This document shows positions 7,910 through 20,149 of a DNA stretch of 64,000 nucleotides, piece by piece. The first letter of the stretch is position 1; the number at the start of each line of letters is the position of its first letter. Source of the DNA: Pseudodonghicola flavimaris (GTDB lineage: Bacteria; Pseudomonadota; Alphaproteobacteria; Rhodobacterales; Rhodobacteraceae); NCBI RefSeq assembly GCF_030164425.1, contig NZ_JASNJD010000003.1, positions 1 through 64,000 on the forward strand, read 5' to 3'. The notes under the pieces were generated by a model. The model had not been told where the DNA came from, searched no databases, and saw only the letters and a list, made by a program, of their open reading frames with translations. Position numbers and translations under genes: made by a program.

Positions 7910-8944
7910 TTACATCGGCATCAGCGCCCAATAATCGAGATCGAGCAGAACCTCGGGCTTGTATTTGCCGTCCTCGCCCTTCAGCTCGAACGGCGTGCCG
8001 CCCTTGGTGGCGACCAACCGAAGCCGGATCGCGCCGACGCCGGGCGCCGCGGTCTCGGCCTTGTCCAGCACTTCGGACCAGGCCTTGACGGTCTGTCCGG
8101 CGAAACAGGGGTTCGCATGCGCCCCGCCGTTCAGCCCGACGATCATCTGCGCGTTGGCCAGCCCGTTGAAGCTGAGCGCCCGGGCCATGGAAATCACGTG
8201 GCCGCCATAGATCAGCCGGCCTTCCGGGCGGAAGGTCAGGTCGAAATGCACCTTGGCAGTGTTCTGCCACAGGCGGGTGGCCAGCATATGCTCGGCCTCC
8301 TCGATGGTGACACCATCGACGTGGTCGATCGTCTCGCCCACCGCGTAGTCCCCCCAGCGATGCGGCTCCCCCGCCAGGGCGAAATCGTAGTTGCTGAAAT
8401 CCAGCCCCTCCGGGATCACCAGATCGGCGGGTGCCAGCACCTTCTTCAGCTCGGGCACAACGGTTTCCGGCGCCGGCGCGTCGAGGTTGGATTTGCGCAC
8501 CATCACCCAGCGCACATAGTCCATCACCACCTCGTCCCGCTGGTTCAGGCCACGGGTGCGGACATAGACCACGCCGGTCTTGCCGTTGGAGTTCTGCTTG
8601 AGCCCGATCACCTCGGATTCAGACCGCAGCGTATCGCCTTCATAGACCGGCAGCAGCCAGCGGCCTTCGGCATAGCCGAGGTTCGCCACCGCGTTCAGCG
8701 ACACGTCCGGAACGGTCTTGCCGAAAACCACGTGGAAGGCGGCCAGATCGTCGATCGGCGATTTCGGCAGCCCGCAGTCCTGCGCGAAGGCGTCCGAGGA
8801 ATAGAGCGCATGCCGCGCCGGATAGAGCGCGTGATAGAGCGCCCGCTCCCCCCCCGAAACGGTGCGCGGCACCGCGTGTTTCAGCACGTCGCCAACGGCG
8901 TAGTCTTCGAAAAACCGGCCCGGATTGGTCTTGGCGGCCATCAT
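7910..8944 (-). CDS. mch: mesaconyl-CoA hydratase (beta-methylmalyl-CoA dehydratase)
   Basis: 344 aa with two MaoC-type hot-dog halves, as in Mch of Rhodobacter. It hydrates mesaconyl-C1-CoA to (2R,3S)-beta-methylmalyl-CoA in the ethylmalonyl-CoA pathway, which replaces the glyoxylate shunt for growth on acetate-like substrates. The first half begins with RFFEDYAVGD; the second contains WGDYAVGETIDH and the hydratase region GGHVISMARALS. The gene lies in one operon with the malyl-CoA thioesterase gene, strong support for the assignment. Two ATGs (8944 and 8941) overlap the stop of the preceding DUF1737 gene; GGGAG lies 4 or 7 nt before them, so either could be used. Confidence 0.92.
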   Translation of the reverse strand: MMAAKTNPGRFFEDYAVGDVLKHAVPRTVSGGERALYHALYPARHALYSSDAFAQDCGLPKSPIDDLAAFHVVFGKTVPDVSLNAVANLGYAEGRWLLPVYEGDTLRSESEVIGLKQNSNGKTGVVYVRTRGLNQRDEVVMDYVRWVMVRKSNLDAPAPETVVPELKKVLAPADLVIPEGLDFSNYDFALAGEPHRWGDYAVGETIDHVDGVTIEEAEHMLATRLWQNTAKVHFDLTFRPEGRLIYGGHVISMARALSFNGLANAQMIVGLNGGAHANPCFAGQTVKAWSEVLDKAETAAPGVGAIRLRLVATKGGTPFELKGEDGKYKPEVLLDLDYWALMPM

Positions 8945-9147
8945 TGCTCTCCCAGTTTCAGGTCAGGGGTATAGGGCACCTCCACCTCCTTGGTGACGGC
9001 CTGACCGCAGCGCATCACACCACGCGCCGCGTCAAAAGCATAGGTGGGCGCGCCCTGCAGCACCCAGCCCTGGGCCAGCGCCTTGCTGACCTTGTGACAG
9101 AAGGCCGAGGTGTCGTCCTCGGTCAGGAAACGATAAAGCGTGGTCAT
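8941..9147 (-). CDS. DUF1737-type small protein
   Basis: 68 aa, soluble, beginning MTTLYRFLTEDDTSAFCHKVSKAL and containing the GWVLQGAPTYAFD pattern of the DUF1737 family (function unknown). It starts in an ATGA overlap with the nnrU-like gene and ends in an overlap with the first ATG of mch, so it is translationally coupled on both sides. The position inside an ethylmalonyl-CoA pathway operon is conserved as far as I recall, but no role has been shown. Confidence 0.85.
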   Translation of the reverse strand: MTTLYRFLTEDDTSAFCHKVSKALAQGWVLQGAPTYAFDAARGVMRCGQAVTKEVEVPYTPDLKLGEQ

Positions 9148-9698
9148 GATCCAAACACCGGATAGCCCAGAAGGCCGTGAATATAGCCGATGATGCCCAT
9201 CAGCACGATTGAGGCGACGAAGAACATCGCATCCTTGGCGTAGCTGCCCGCCGGTCCCGGGGTCCAGTTCGGCTCGGCCCGGTTGATCACCTTCATCTCG
9301 ACCAGCGCCCACAGGAAGATGCCGCCGAACAGGACGATCGAGGCCAGATCACCGTTCACCAGCAGGTGCGCGATGGACCAGCCGTGCACGCCGCCCAGCA
9401 TCGGGTGACGCACCTTGTTCAGCAGCCGCCCCTTCTTGCCCGCCGGGCTGAGCAGGAAGATCGCGATCAGCACCAGCAGGTTGTTGATGTGGATGGTGAA
9501 GGACGGCGGCGTCCAGACCGTAATGAAGGGCGCCGCCCGGAAGCCGATCACCATCAGAACGATGGCCACCACCAGCAGCAGCGCGACAACACCCTTACCG
9601 GCGTCGCCCATGGCGGCGCGGCGCGCCGGCGCCACCCGCTTGAACAGATGGGCGGCCCACCACAGCGCCAGCCCGAGAATCAGAAGTGTAAAGCCCAT
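9144..9698 (-). CDS. NnrU family membrane protein
   Basis: 184 aa with about five to six hydrophobic segments. It starts with a transmembrane helix (MGFTLLILGLALWWAAHLFKR) and contains KVRHPMLGGVHGWSIAHLLVNGDLASIVLFGG, the conserved core with histidines typical of NnrU/isoprenylcysteine-methyltransferase-like membrane proteins; that core is quoted only as residues about 95-125. NnrU was named from denitrification loci, but its chemistry is not settled. Here it starts 6 nt after mcl2 and overlaps the DUF1737 gene by 4 nt, so it belongs to the mch operon and not to a nitrogen-oxide cluster. Confidence 0.85.
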   Translation of the reverse strand: MGFTLLILGLALWWAAHLFKRVAPARRAAMGDAGKGVVALLLVVAIVLMVIGFRAAPFITVWTPPSFTIHINNLLVLIAIFLLSPAGKKGRLLNKVRHPMLGGVHGWSIAHLLVNGDLASIVLFGGIFLWALVEMKVINRAEPNWTPGPAGSYAKDAMFFVASIVLMGIIGYIHGLLGYPVFGS

Positions 9699-9704
9699 GC
9701 CGGC

Positions 9705-10562
9705 TTACCCCGCTTGCAATGCCTCGATTGCTTCGGCTTTTGCCAGAATCTCGCGGGCGGTGACAACATGCAGGTTCTCGACGATCTTACCGTCGACCAC
9801 CGCGACCCCCTGCCCCGACGCCTCGACTTCCTCGAAAGCGGTGATCTGGCGGCGCGCCAGGTCGATTTCGGCCTCGGAGGGGGCGAAGGCAGCATTGGTC
9901 ACCTCCACCTGCGCCGGGTGGATCAGCGTCTTGCCGTCAAAGCCCATGTCGCGGCCCTGGGCGCACTCGGCGGCCAGCCCCTCGTCGTCCTTGAAGGCGT
10001 TATAGACACCGTCGACGATGATCAGCCCCTCAGCCTTGGCGGCCAGCAGACACAGGCCGAGCCCCGCCATCATCGGCAGGCGGTCGGCGCGGAACCGGGT
10101 CTGCAGTTCCTTCGCCAGATCGTTGGTGCCCATCACCATGCCGGTCAGCAGCGGATGCGCGGCGATCTCGGCCGCGTTCAGCATGCCGCGCGGCGTCTCC
10201 ATCATCGCCCAGACCGGCAGATCGCCGGTGATCGCCGCCAGCGCGTCGATATCTGCGGCAGAGCCAACCTTGGGCAGCAGCACCACATCGGCATCCATAT
10301 CGCAGACCGCGCGGGCATCGTCGGCGCCCCAGGGGGTGTCCAGCCCGTTGATCCGCACGATCTTGACCCGCTGACCATAGCCGCCCTCGGCCAGCGCCTG
10401 CTTCAGCGTGTCGCGGGCGTTTTCCTTCTCATCGGCGGAGACCGCATCTTCCAGATCGAAGATGATCGCGTCCACCGGCAGGCCACGGGCCTTGTCCAGC
10501 GCGCGCGGCTTCGAGCCGGGGATATAGAGGACGGAACGGTAGGGGCGCGAACGGGGGTCCAT
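9705..10562 (-). CDS. mcl2: (3S)-malyl-CoA thioesterase (CitE-like lyase family)
   Basis: 285 aa, a TIM-barrel HpcH/HpaI/CitE family protein: RSVLYIPGSKPRA at the start, FDLEDAV with the metal ligands, LLPKVGSAADI, METPRGMLNA, GTNDLAKEL, and GFDGKTLIHPAQV at the end. Two relatives occur in Rhodobacter: Mcl1 (about 318 aa, malyl/beta-methylmalyl-CoA lyase) and Mcl2 (about 285 aa), which hydrolyses (3S)-malyl-CoA to malate and CoA. Length and N-terminus fit Mcl2, although some databases label this family citrate lyase beta or malyl-CoA lyase. It is first in the operon with nnrU, DUF1737 and mch. Confidence 0.82.
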   Translation of the reverse strand: MDPRSRPYRSVLYIPGSKPRALDKARGLPVDAIIFDLEDAVSADEKENARDTLKQALAEGGYGQRVKIVRINGLDTPWGADDARAVCDMDADVVLLPKVGSAADIDALAAITGDLPVWAMMETPRGMLNAAEIAAHPLLTGMVMGTNDLAKELQTRFRADRLPMMAGLGLCLLAAKAEGLIIVDGVYNAFKDDEGLAAECAQGRDMGFDGKTLIHPAQVEVTNAAFAPSEAEIDLARRQITAFEEVEASGQGVAVVDGKIVENLHVVTAREILAKAEAIEALQAG

Positions 10563-12067
<1,505 letters not shown>

Positions 12068-12089
12068 GCCTGACGCGACCAGAATTCGG

Positions 12090-12124
12090 AACGGGCCGGT
12101 GCAGATGCGCCGGCCCGTTTTCGT
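12090..12124 (+). terminator. mdh terminator
   Basis: A perfect 10-bp stem AACGGGCCGG (12090-12099) / 12110-12119 with a 10-nt loop, followed by TTTTCGTT, 22 nt past the mdh stop. Confidence 0.87.
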
Positions 12125-12265
12125 TCGGCCCCGGCCCGCGGGCGGAACGCGACATCGCACCACAGCGCAGCGACGCAGGTCACCCGGCGCAGCATTCGAC
12201 CACGCAGACACGTGCGCGTGAGTGATTCTTTCAAAGTGACCCGCTTCCGACCCCGCCATCCGGTT

Positions 12266-12296
12266 TGTGATCACAGATTTTCGGGGTGTGATCACA
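12266..12296. promoter_or_regulatory. double TGTGATCACA operator upstream of sucC
   Basis: Two perfect copies of TGTGATCACA at 12266-12275 and 12287-12296, centres 21 bp apart, 114-144 nt before the sucC start. Both motif and spacing match the pair before sdhC. This is not the CRP consensus, which needs six bases between TGTGA and TCACA. I infer a shared regulator of the two operons; its identity is unknown. Confidence 0.72.
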
Positions 12297-12409
12297 GAAT
12301 GGGAAAATTTCCGCCGAAACCTTTTCCGCCGCCGGAAAACCCTTTATCTGGCAGGGGCAGACATGCCTATACAGGCTAAATCGCAGCCCGACGGGAGGAC
12401 ATTCTACCC

Positions 12410-13603
12410 ATGAACATCCATGAATACCAAGCCAAGGCGCTTCTGCGCAGCTACGGCGCGCCGGTATCTGACGGCCGTGCCGTTCTGAAAGCCGAAGACG
12501 CCAAGACCGCCGCAGGCGAGCTCGACGGGCCGCTCTGGGTCGTCAAAGCGCAAATCCACGCCGGCGGCCGGGGCAAGGGTAAGTTCAAGGAAGCCGAAGC
12601 TGGTGAAAAAGGCGGTGTGCGCCTGGCCAAATCGGTGGAAGAGGCTGCCGAGCTTGCCAAGCAGATGCTGGGCAAGACCCTGGTGACCCATCAGACCGGC
12701 CCGGCCGGCAAGCAAGTCAACCGCATCTACATCGAAGACGGCTCCGACATCACCAGCGAACTCTACCTGGCGCTGCTGGTGGACCGTCAGACCAGCCGCA
12801 TCAGCTTCGTCTGCTCGACCGAAGGCGGTATGGATATCGAAGAGGTCGCCGCCTCCACCCCTGAGAAAATCCTCAGCTTCTCGGTCGATCCGGCCACCGG
12901 CTACCAGCCGTTCCACGGCCGTCGCATCGCCTTCTCGCTGGGCCTCGAAGGGGCGCAGGTCAAGCAATGCGTGGCGCTGATGGGCAATCTCTATAAAGCC
13001 TTCGTCGAGAAGGACATGGAGATGCTGGAAATCAACCCGCTGATCGTGATGACCGACGGCAACCTCAAGGTGCTGGACGCCAAGCTGGGCTTCGACGGAA
13101 ACGCGATCTATCGCCACCCCGATATCGCCGAGCTGCGCGACACCACCGAGGAAGACCCGAAAGAGCTGGAAGCCTCGAAATACGATCTGAACTACATCGC
13201 GCTGGATGGTGAGATCGGCTGCATGGTGAACGGCGCCGGCCTGGCGATGGCCACCATGGACATCATCAAGCTCTACGGTGCGGAACCGGCCAACTTCCTC
13301 GACGTCGGCGGCGGCGCCACCAAGGAGAAGGTGACCGAGGCGTTCAAGATCATCACCTCCGACCCGAACGTGAAGGGCATCCTGGTGAACATCTTCGGCG
13401 GCATCATGCGTTGCGACGTCATCGCCGAGGGCGTGATCGCCGCGGTGAAGGAAGTGGGCCTGCAGGTTCCGCTGGTCGTCCGTCTGGAAGGCACCAACGT
13501 CGAACTCGGCAAGAAGATCATCAACGAGTCCGGTCTGGACGTGATCGCCGCCGACAACCTGTCCGACGGTGCCGAGAAGATCGTGAAAGCGGTCAAGGGC
13601 TGA
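12410..13603 (+). CDS. sucC: succinyl-CoA synthetase beta subunit
   Basis: 397 aa, normal length. With SucD it converts succinyl-CoA, ADP (or GDP) and phosphate to succinate, CoA and ATP (GTP). The N-terminal ATP-grasp domain starts [19 protein letters not shown] and contains [26 protein letters not shown] holds metal ligands; GGGATKEKV and [10 protein letters not shown] form the phosphate and SucD interface in the C-terminal flavodoxin-like domain. It is first in the sucCDAB group, preceded by the paired palindromic operator, and precedes sucD by 89 nt. Confidence 0.97.
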   Translation: MNIHEYQAKALLRSYGAPVSDGRAVLKAEDAKTAAGELDGPLWVVKAQIHAGGRGKGKFKEAEAGEKGGVRLAKSVEEAAELAKQMLGKTLVTHQTGPAGKQVNRIYIEDGSDITSELYLALLVDRQTSRISFVCSTEGGMDIEEVAASTPEKILSFSVDPATGYQPFHGRRIAFSLGLEGAQVKQCVALMGNLYKAFVEKDMEMLEINPLIVMTDGNLKVLDAKLGFDGNAIYRHPDIAELRDTTEEDPKELEASKYDLNYIALDGEIGCMVNGAGLAMATMDIIKLYGAEPANFLDVGGGATKEKVTEAFKIITSDPNVKGILVNIFGGIMRCDVIAEGVIAAVKEVGLQVPLVVRLEGTNVELGKKIINESGLDVIAADNLSDGAEKIVKAVKG

Positions 13604-13692
13604 GCGTTTGAGGTGCAGCGGGCTCCGGCCCCGGCGCCTCACCAGTAGAGAACACAAGCGGCCCCGCCGCCAGAAATCAGGAGAACGCCAAC

Positions 13693-14574
13693 ATGGCAGT
13701 CCTCGTCAACGAAAACACCAAGGTCATCTGTCAGGGCTTCACCGGCTCGCAGGGCACCTTCCACTCTGAACAGGCCATCGCCTACGGCACCAAGATGGTC
13801 GGCGGCGTCACCCCGGGCAAGGGCGGCCAGACCCATCTGGATCTGCCGGTCTTCAACTCGGTGCACGAAGCCAAGGCCGTGACCGAGGCCAATGCCTCCG
13901 TGATCTATGTTCCGCCGCCCTTCGCGGCCGACTCGATCCTCGAGGCGATCGACGCCGAGATGGAGCTGATCGTCTGCATCACCGAAGGCATTCCGGTGCT
14001 GGACATGATGAAGGTGAAGCGCGCGCTGATGGACAGCAAATCGCGGCTGATCGGCCCGAACTGCCCCGGTGTCATCACCCCCGGCGCCTGCAAGATCGGC
14101 ATCATGCCCGGCCACATCCACAAGCGTGGCTCGGTCGGCGTCGTGTCGCGCTCCGGCACGCTGACCTATGAGGCGGTCAAGCAGACCTCCGACATCGGTC
14201 TGGGTCAGTCCTCGGCTGTCGGCATCGGCGGCGACCCGATCAAGGGCACCGAACACATCGACGTGCTGGACATGTTCCTGGACGATCCGGAGACCCAGTC
14301 GATCATCATGATCGGCGAAATCGGCGGGTCCGCGGAAGAAGAAGCCGCCGAATTCTTGGCCGAGCAGAAGAAAAAAGGCCGCTGGAAGCCGGTCGCTGGC
14401 TTCATCGCCGGTCGTACCGCCCCTCCGGGCCGCCGCATGGGCCACGCAGGCGCCATCGTCGCCGGCGGCAAAGGCGGTGCCGAAGACAAGATCGAAGCCA
14501 TGAAATCGGCCGGGATCGTGGTGGCGGACAGCCCCGCCGGCCTCGGCGAAGCCGTGCTGAAAGCCATCGGCTGA
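13693..14574 (+). CDS. sucD: succinyl-CoA synthetase alpha subunit
   Basis: 293 aa, normal length. It binds CoA through an N-terminal Rossmann domain ([18 protein letters not shown]) and carries the phosphorylated histidine H251 in [25 protein letters not shown] and the SRSGTLTYE region are the usual catalytic loops. CAGGAGAACGCCAAC before the ATG gives a ribosome site about 9 nt away. Two perfect hairpins lie within 80 nt after its stop, before sucA, so part of the transcripts may end or be cut there. Confidence 0.97.
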   Translation: MAVLVNENTKVICQGFTGSQGTFHSEQAIAYGTKMVGGVTPGKGGQTHLDLPVFNSVHEAKAVTEANASVIYVPPPFAADSILEAIDAEMELIVCITEGIPVLDMMKVKRALMDSKSRLIGPNCPGVITPGACKIGIMPGHIHKRGSVGVVSRSGTLTYEAVKQTSDIGLGQSSAVGIGGDPIKGTEHIDVLDMFLDDPETQSIIMIGEIGGSAEEEAAEFLAEQKKKGRWKPVAGFIAGRTAPPGRRMGHAGAIVAGGKGGAEDKIEAMKSAGIVVADSPAGLGEAVLKAIG

Positions 14575-14588
14575 TACACTCTGGACGT

Positions 14589-14608
14589 CGGGCGGATCGC
14601 TCCGCCCG
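14589..14608 (+). terminator. first of two hairpins after sucD
   Basis: CGGGCGGA (14589-14596) pairs perfectly with TCCGCCCG (14601-14608) around a TCGC loop, 15 nt past the sucD stop. No T run follows, so it may be an attenuator or an mRNA-stabilising hairpin and not a full terminator. Confidence 0.45.
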
Positions 14609-14631
14609 ATGCCCGAATTCTGTTTGACGAA

Positions 14632-14652
14632 CGCCGCCCGCGTCGGGCGGCG
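14632..14652 (+). terminator. second hairpin after sucD
   Basis: CGCCGCCCG (14632-14640) pairs with CGGGCGGCG (14644-14652) around a 3-nt loop. It is followed by TGACCCCTT, without a clear T run. In tandem with the hairpin at 14589 it could set the ratio of sucCD to sucAB mRNA. Confidence 0.5.
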
Positions 14653-14674
14653 TGACCCCTTGGAGGCCTGGCAG

Positions 14675-14767
14675 ATGCCAGTCGACATGTCGCACAAACG
14701 GATGACTTCCCGGACAGGCAGACTTGCCATGGCCGGAACGGCGCATCTGTGCGAGGTGCCGGCATGA
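14675..14767 (+). CDS. possible 30-aa leader peptide between sucD and sucA
   Basis: ATG at 14675 opens a 30-codon frame ending in TGA at 14767. TTGGAGG lies 7-8 nt before the ATG, better than most real starts nearby. The product is basic with no recognised motif. Its stop overlaps the ATG of the next frame (ATGA). It could be a translated leader upstream of sucA, or chance. I have no conservation evidence. Confidence 0.25.
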   Translation: MPVDMSHKRMTSRTGRLAMAGTAHLCEVPA

Positions 14768-15036
14768 GCTCCCTCGCCCCCGACCCGGCCCCAGCGCCGC
14801 AGCCCGAAGAAGTCCCGCAGCGCCGGCGCCCGCAGGCCGGCTCCCGGTCTCTGCCGCATCGTCCCGCCGCGCTGCCGCCCCCGGCCGGCGCCCCGCCCTG
14901 GGCCCTGCGCCATCTCCTCGCTCCGCCCCGATCCCGCCGCTCCGGCGTCCGCAGACCGGCCCTGAAACAGGCCCGCACTCAGGATCAGGTCGGCCCCGCC
15001 CCCTTCGCCATCCGCGCGCAAGCCCCTCAGAGGTAG
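14764..15036 (+). CDS. possible 90-aa Pro/Arg/Ala-rich open frame before sucA
   Basis: This frame begins in an ATGA overlap with the 30-aa frame and ends 4 nt before the sucA ATG, so it fills the gap exactly. The product is low-complexity (Pro, Ala, Arg) with no domain, which is what GC-rich non-coding DNA gives in a favourable frame. The exact abutment on both sides is the only point in its favour. Confidence 0.2.
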   Translation: MSSLAPDPAPAPQPEEVPQRRRPQAGSRSLPHRPAALPPPAGAPPWALRHLLAPPRSRRSGVRRPALKQARTQDQVGPAPFAIRAQAPQR

Positions 15037-15040
15037 CACC

Positions 15041-17995
15041 ATGACAGAGCATTCCCCAAACGACCTTTTCCACGCTTCCAGCTTCATGCAGGGGCAGAAC
15101 GCGGAATACCTCGATCAGCTCTATGCCCAATATGCCGGCGACCCCAATGCGGTCGACGCCGCCTGGGCCGATTTCTTCCGCCAGCTCGGCGATGACGAGC
15201 TTGACGTCAAAGCCGAAGCCAAGGGCCCGTCCTGGGCCCGCACCGACTGGCCGCCGATGCCGACCGACGAACTGACCGCGGCGCTGACCGGCGAATGGCC
15301 GGCCGCCGAGGTGAAGGCCGCCGGCGAGAAGATCAGCAAGAAGGCCCAGGAATCCGGTGTCGCGGTCAGCGACGACGCCATCAAGCGGGCGGTGCTGGAT
15401 TCGATCCGCGCGCTGATGCTGATCCGCGCCTATCGCATCCGCGGCCATCTGGTGGCCGATCTCGATCCGCTGGGCATGCGCCAGGAAACCCCGCACCCCG
15501 AGCTCGACCCGAAGACCTACGGCTTTACCGAGGCCGACATGGACCGGCCGATCTTCATCGACAACGTGCTGGGTCTGCAGGTCGCCTCGATGCGGCAGAT
15601 CATCGACATCGTGAAGCGGACCTATTGCGGCACCTTCGCGCTGCAGTACATGCATATCTCCAACCCCGAGGAAGCCGCCTGGCTGAAAGAGCGGATCGAA
15701 GGGCTGGGCAAGGAAATCGCCTTCACCCGCGAAGGCCGCAAGGCGATCCTGAACAAGATGGTCGAAGCCGAGGGCTTCGAGAAATTCCTCCACGTCAAAT
15801 ACATGGGCACCAAGCGCTTCGGCCTCGACGGCGGCGAAGCACTGATCCCGGCGATGGAACAGATCATCAAGCGCGGCGGCTCGCTGGGCCTGAAGGAAAT
15901 CGTCATCGGCATGCCGCACCGCGGCCGGCTCAGCGTGCTGGCCAACGTGATGAGCAAACCCTACCGGGCGATCTTCAACGAATTCCAGGGCGGCAGCTTC
16001 AAACCCGACGACGTCGACGGGTCGGGTGACGTGAAATACCACCTCGGCGCCTCCTCCGACCGCGAATTCGACGGCAACAAGGTCCACCTCAGCCTGACCG
16101 CCAACCCCTCGCACCTCGAGGCGGTGAACCCGGTGGTTCTGGGCAAGGTCCGGGCCAAGCAGGACCAGCTGAACGACACCGACCGCACCCAGGTGATGGG
16201 CGTTCTGCTGCATGGTGACGCGGCCTTCGCCGGCCAGGGCGTCGTGGCCGAGGGGCTGGGCCTGTCCGGCCTGCGCGGCCATCGCACCGGCGGCACCATA
16301 CACTTCATCGTCAACAACCAGATCGGCTTCACCACCGCGCCGCATTTCTCGCGCAGCTCGCCCTATCCGACCGACATCGCCCTGATGGTCGAGGCGCCGA
16401 TCTTCCACGTCAACGGCGACGATCCGGAGGCCGTGGTGCATGCCGCCAAGGTCGCGACCGAGTTCCGCCAGAAGTTCCACAAGGACGTGGTCATCGACAT
16501 GTTCTGCTATCGCCGCTTCGGTCACAACGAAGGCGATGAGCCGATGTTCACCAACCCGGTGATGTACAAGAAGATCAAGACCCACAAGACCACGCTCAGC
16601 CTCTATACCGAGACGCTGGTCAAGGACGGGCTGATCCCCGAGGGCGAGATCGAGGACATGAAGGCCGCCTTCCAGGCCCACCTGAACGAAGAGTTCGAGG
16701 CCGGCAAGGATTACAAGCCCAACAAGGCGGACTGGCTGGATGGCCGCTGGTCTGGTCTGAACCGCGAGGGCGAGGAATACGTCCGCGGCGAGACCGCGAT
16801 CAGCCCCGACACCCTGCAGGAGGTCGGCCATGGCCTGACCGCCGTGCCCGAGGGCTTCGCGCTGCACAAGACCGTGGGCCGTCTGCTGGAATCCAAGAAG
16901 GACATGTTCGCCAAGGGCGAAGGCTTCGACTGGGCAACCGGTGAGGCGCTGGCCTTCGGCTCGCTGCTGACCGAAGGCTACCGCGTGCGTCTGGCCGGTC
17001 AGGACTCCACCCGCGGCACCTTCTCGCAACGGCATTCCGGCCTGATCAACCAGAACACCGAGGAACGCTATTATCCCCTGAACAACATCCGCGCGGGCCA
17101 GGCCCATTACGAAGTCATCGACTCGATGCTGTCGGAATATGCGGTGCTGGGCTTCGAATACGGCTACTCGCTGGCCGAACCGAACGCGCTGACGCTGTGG
17201 GAAGCCCAGTTCGGCGATTTCGCCAACGGCGCCCAGATCATGTTCGACCAGTTCATCAGCTCGGGCGAAAGCAAGTGGCTGCGGATGTCGGGCCTGGTGG
17301 TGCTGCTGCCGCACGGGTTCGAGGGCCAGGGACCGGAGCACTCCTCCGCCCGTCTGGAACGCTTCCTGCAGCTCTGCGGTCAGGACAACTGGATCGTCGC
17401 CAACTGCTCGACCCCGGCGAACTACTTCCACATCCTGCGCCGGCAGCTGCACCGCTCGTTCCGCAAGCCGCTGATCCTGATGACGCCGAAGTCGCTGCTG
17501 CGCCACAAGCTGGCGGTCAGCAAGGCCGAGGATTTCACCACCGGCTCCAGCTTCCACCGCGTTCTCTGGGATGATGCGGAAAAGGGCAGCTCGACCACCA
17601 AGCTGGCGGCAGACGACAAGATCAAGCGCGTCGTGATGTGTTCGGGCAAGGTCTATTACGACCTGCTGGAAGAACGCGACGCCCGCGGTATCGACGATGT
17701 CTATCTGCTGCGGATCGAACAGTTCTATCCCTTCCCGGCGATCTCGCTGGTCAAGGAGCTGGAACGCTTCAAGGGCGCCGAGATGATCTGGTGCCAGGAA
17801 GAGCCCAAGAACCAGGGTGCCTGGACCTTCATCGAGCCCAATATCGAATGGGCGCTGACCCGCATCGGGGCCAAGCACCAGCGGCCGCGCTATGTGGGTC
17901 GCGTCACCTCGGCCTCCCCCGCCACGGGTCTGGCCAGCCAACACAAAGCCCAACAAGAGGCGCTCGTGAACGAAGCGCTGACGATCGAAGGATAA
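15041..17995 (+). CDS. sucA: 2-oxoglutarate dehydrogenase E1 component
   Basis: 984 aa, full length. It is the thiamine-diphosphate decarboxylase of the 2-oxoglutarate dehydrogenase complex and transfers the succinyl group to the lipoyl arms of SucB. The N-terminal part ([18 protein letters not shown]) matches the E2-binding segment of this family. [14 protein letters not shown], the [15 protein letters not shown] thiamine-Mg region, and [12 protein letters not shown] with the conserved histidine are all present; the C-terminal transketolase half has [20 protein letters not shown]. It is followed 7 nt later by sucB. No truncation is seen. Confidence 0.97.
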   Translation: MTEHSPNDLFHASSFMQGQNAEYLDQLYAQYAGDPNAVDAAWADFFRQLGDDELDVKAEAKGPSWARTDWPPMPTDELTAALTGEWPAAEVKAAGEKISKKAQESGVAVSDDAIKRAVLDSIRALMLIRAYRIRGHLVADLDPLGMRQETPHPELDPKTYGFTEADMDRPIFIDNVLGLQVASMRQIIDIVKRTYCGTFALQYMHISNPEEAAWLKERIEGLGKEIAFTREGRKAILNKMVEAEGFEKFLHVKYMGTKRFGLDGGEALIPAMEQIIKRGGSLGLKEIVIGMPHRGRLSVLANVMSKPYRAIFNEFQGGSFKPDDVDGSGDVKYHLGASSDREFDGNKVHLSLTANPSHLEAVNPVVLGKVRAKQDQLNDTDRTQVMGVLLHGDAAFAGQGVVAEGLGLSGLRGHRTGGTIHFIVNNQIGFTTAPHFSRSSPYPTDIALMVEAPIFHVNGDDPEAVVHAAKVATEFRQKFHKDVVIDMFCYRRFGHNEGDEPMFTNPVMYKKIKTHKTTLSLYTETLVKDGLIPEGEIEDMKAAFQAHLNEEFEAGKDYKPNKADWLDGRWSGLNREGEEYVRGETAISPDTLQEVGHGLTAVPEGFALHKTVGRLLESKKDMFAKGEGFDWATGEALAFGSLLTEGYRVRLAGQDSTRGTFSQRHSGLINQNTEERYYPLNNIRAGQAHYEVIDSMLSEYAVLGFEYGYSLAEPNALTLWEAQFGDFANGAQIMFDQFISSGESKWLRMSGLVVLLPHGFEGQGPEHSSARLERFLQLCGQDNWIVANCSTPANYFHILRRQLHRSFRKPLILMTPKSLLRHKLAVSKAEDFTTGSSFHRVLWDDAEKGSSTTKLAADDKIKRVVMCSGKVYYDLLEERDARGIDDVYLLRIEQFYPFPAISLVKELERFKGAEMIWCQEEPKNQGAWTFIEPNIEWALTRIGAKHQRPRYVGRVTSASPATGLASQHKAQQEALVNEALTIEG

Positions 17996-18002
17996 CGGAA
18001 CA

Positions 18003-19514
<1,512 letters not shown>

Positions 19515-19522
19515 GTAAAGAC

Positions 19523-19542
19523 GGCCGGGCTTAGGCCCGGCC
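19523..19542 (+). terminator. hairpin after sucB
   Basis: GGCCGGGC (19523-19530) pairs with GCCCGGCC (19535-19542) around TTAG, 8 nt past the sucB stop. A further GC-rich inverted segment follows. There is no T run; partial termination or 3'-end protection is possible. Confidence 0.5.
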
Positions 19543-19651
19543 TGCCCGAGGCGGGCCGAGGCCTGCCTCAGGCACCAATCAGGTCCAGGGCCCCTGGCTT
19601 GCCGACCTGCCCCGAGACGGCGATGGATTTCCGATCCACGGAGCGTGCACC

Positions 19652-20041
19652 ATGACCCCCGAGCTCACCGCCCTCACCCTCGCCGCCCTGCTGCAGGTGG
19701 TCCAGATCGGTCTGTTTTCCGCCAGCGCGCAGAAACAGGTCGGCGGCGCCTATGCCGCCTCCCCCCGGGACGAGGCGAAACAGCTGACCGGCACCGCCGG
19801 GCGACTGCACCGCGCGCTCGACAACCATTTCGAGGGGCTGGCGCTGTTCACCATCGCGGCGGTGGTGATCTCGGTCTCGGGCCAGTCCTCCCCCCTTACC
19901 GCCGCCTGCGCCTGGCTCTACCTCGGCGCCCGCCTGCTCTATATCCCCGCCTATGCGCGGGGCTGGACCCCGGGGCGCTCGATCATCTGGGCCGCCGGCT
20001 TTGTCGCCACCATCGTGATGCTGCTGGCGGCGCTGCTATGA
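19652..20041 (+). CDS. MAPEG family membrane protein
   Basis: 129 aa with four hydrophobic segments and the MAPEG pattern (DEAKQLTGTAGRLHRALDNHFEGLALF, here summarised by RLHRALDNHFE; then LYLGARLLYIPAYARG). The family includes glutathione-linked membrane enzymes, but most bacterial members, including this short type, have no proven activity. GGAG lies about 8 nt before the ATG. It sits between sucB and lpd on the same strand, a placement I recall from related genomes. One copy of a dispersed intergenic repeat follows its stop codon. Confidence 0.85.
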   Translation: MTPELTALTLAALLQVVQIGLFSASAQKQVGGAYAASPRDEAKQLTGTAGRLHRALDNHFEGLALFTIAAVVISVSGQSSPLTAACAWLYLGARLLYIPAYARGWTPGRSIIWAAGFVATIVMLLAALL

Positions 20042-20060
20042 CACCCACCCGTTTTCCCGG

Positions 20061-20088
20061 CCTTTTTCTGGCCCGAAATATCCCGGGG
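20061..20088 (+). repeat. dispersed intergenic element, copy A
   Basis: CCTTTTTCTGGCCCGAAATA followed by TCCCGGGG, starting 19 nt past the MAPEG stop and in the sense direction. Further GC-rich sequence with a GGGGGC/GCCCCC hairpin follows before the lpd ribosome site. Copies B (44587-44610) and C (52961-52988) share the core. Confidence 0.75.
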
Positions 20089-20149
20089 GAGCCGCGCAGA
20101 GCGCGGTGGGGGCAGCGCCCCCTCCCCCTTCAACGAAAGGAGCCTACCC

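Larger units (their letters stand above)
12068..12409. other. 342-nt region between mdh and sucC
   Basis: It holds the mdh terminator (12090-12124), the paired TGTGATCACA operator (12266-12296) and then about 110 nt of AT-richer DNA. TATACA (12370-12375) lies 35 nt before the sucC ATG. GGGAGGA about 9 nt before the ATG is the ribosome site. No open frame here looks real. Confidence 0.6.

Noticed and set aside
12266-12296. Reading the TGTGATCACA pairs as CRP sites
   Set aside because: CRP needs TGTGA-N6-TCACA; here the half-sites touch with no spacer, and no combination across the two palindromes restores six bases.
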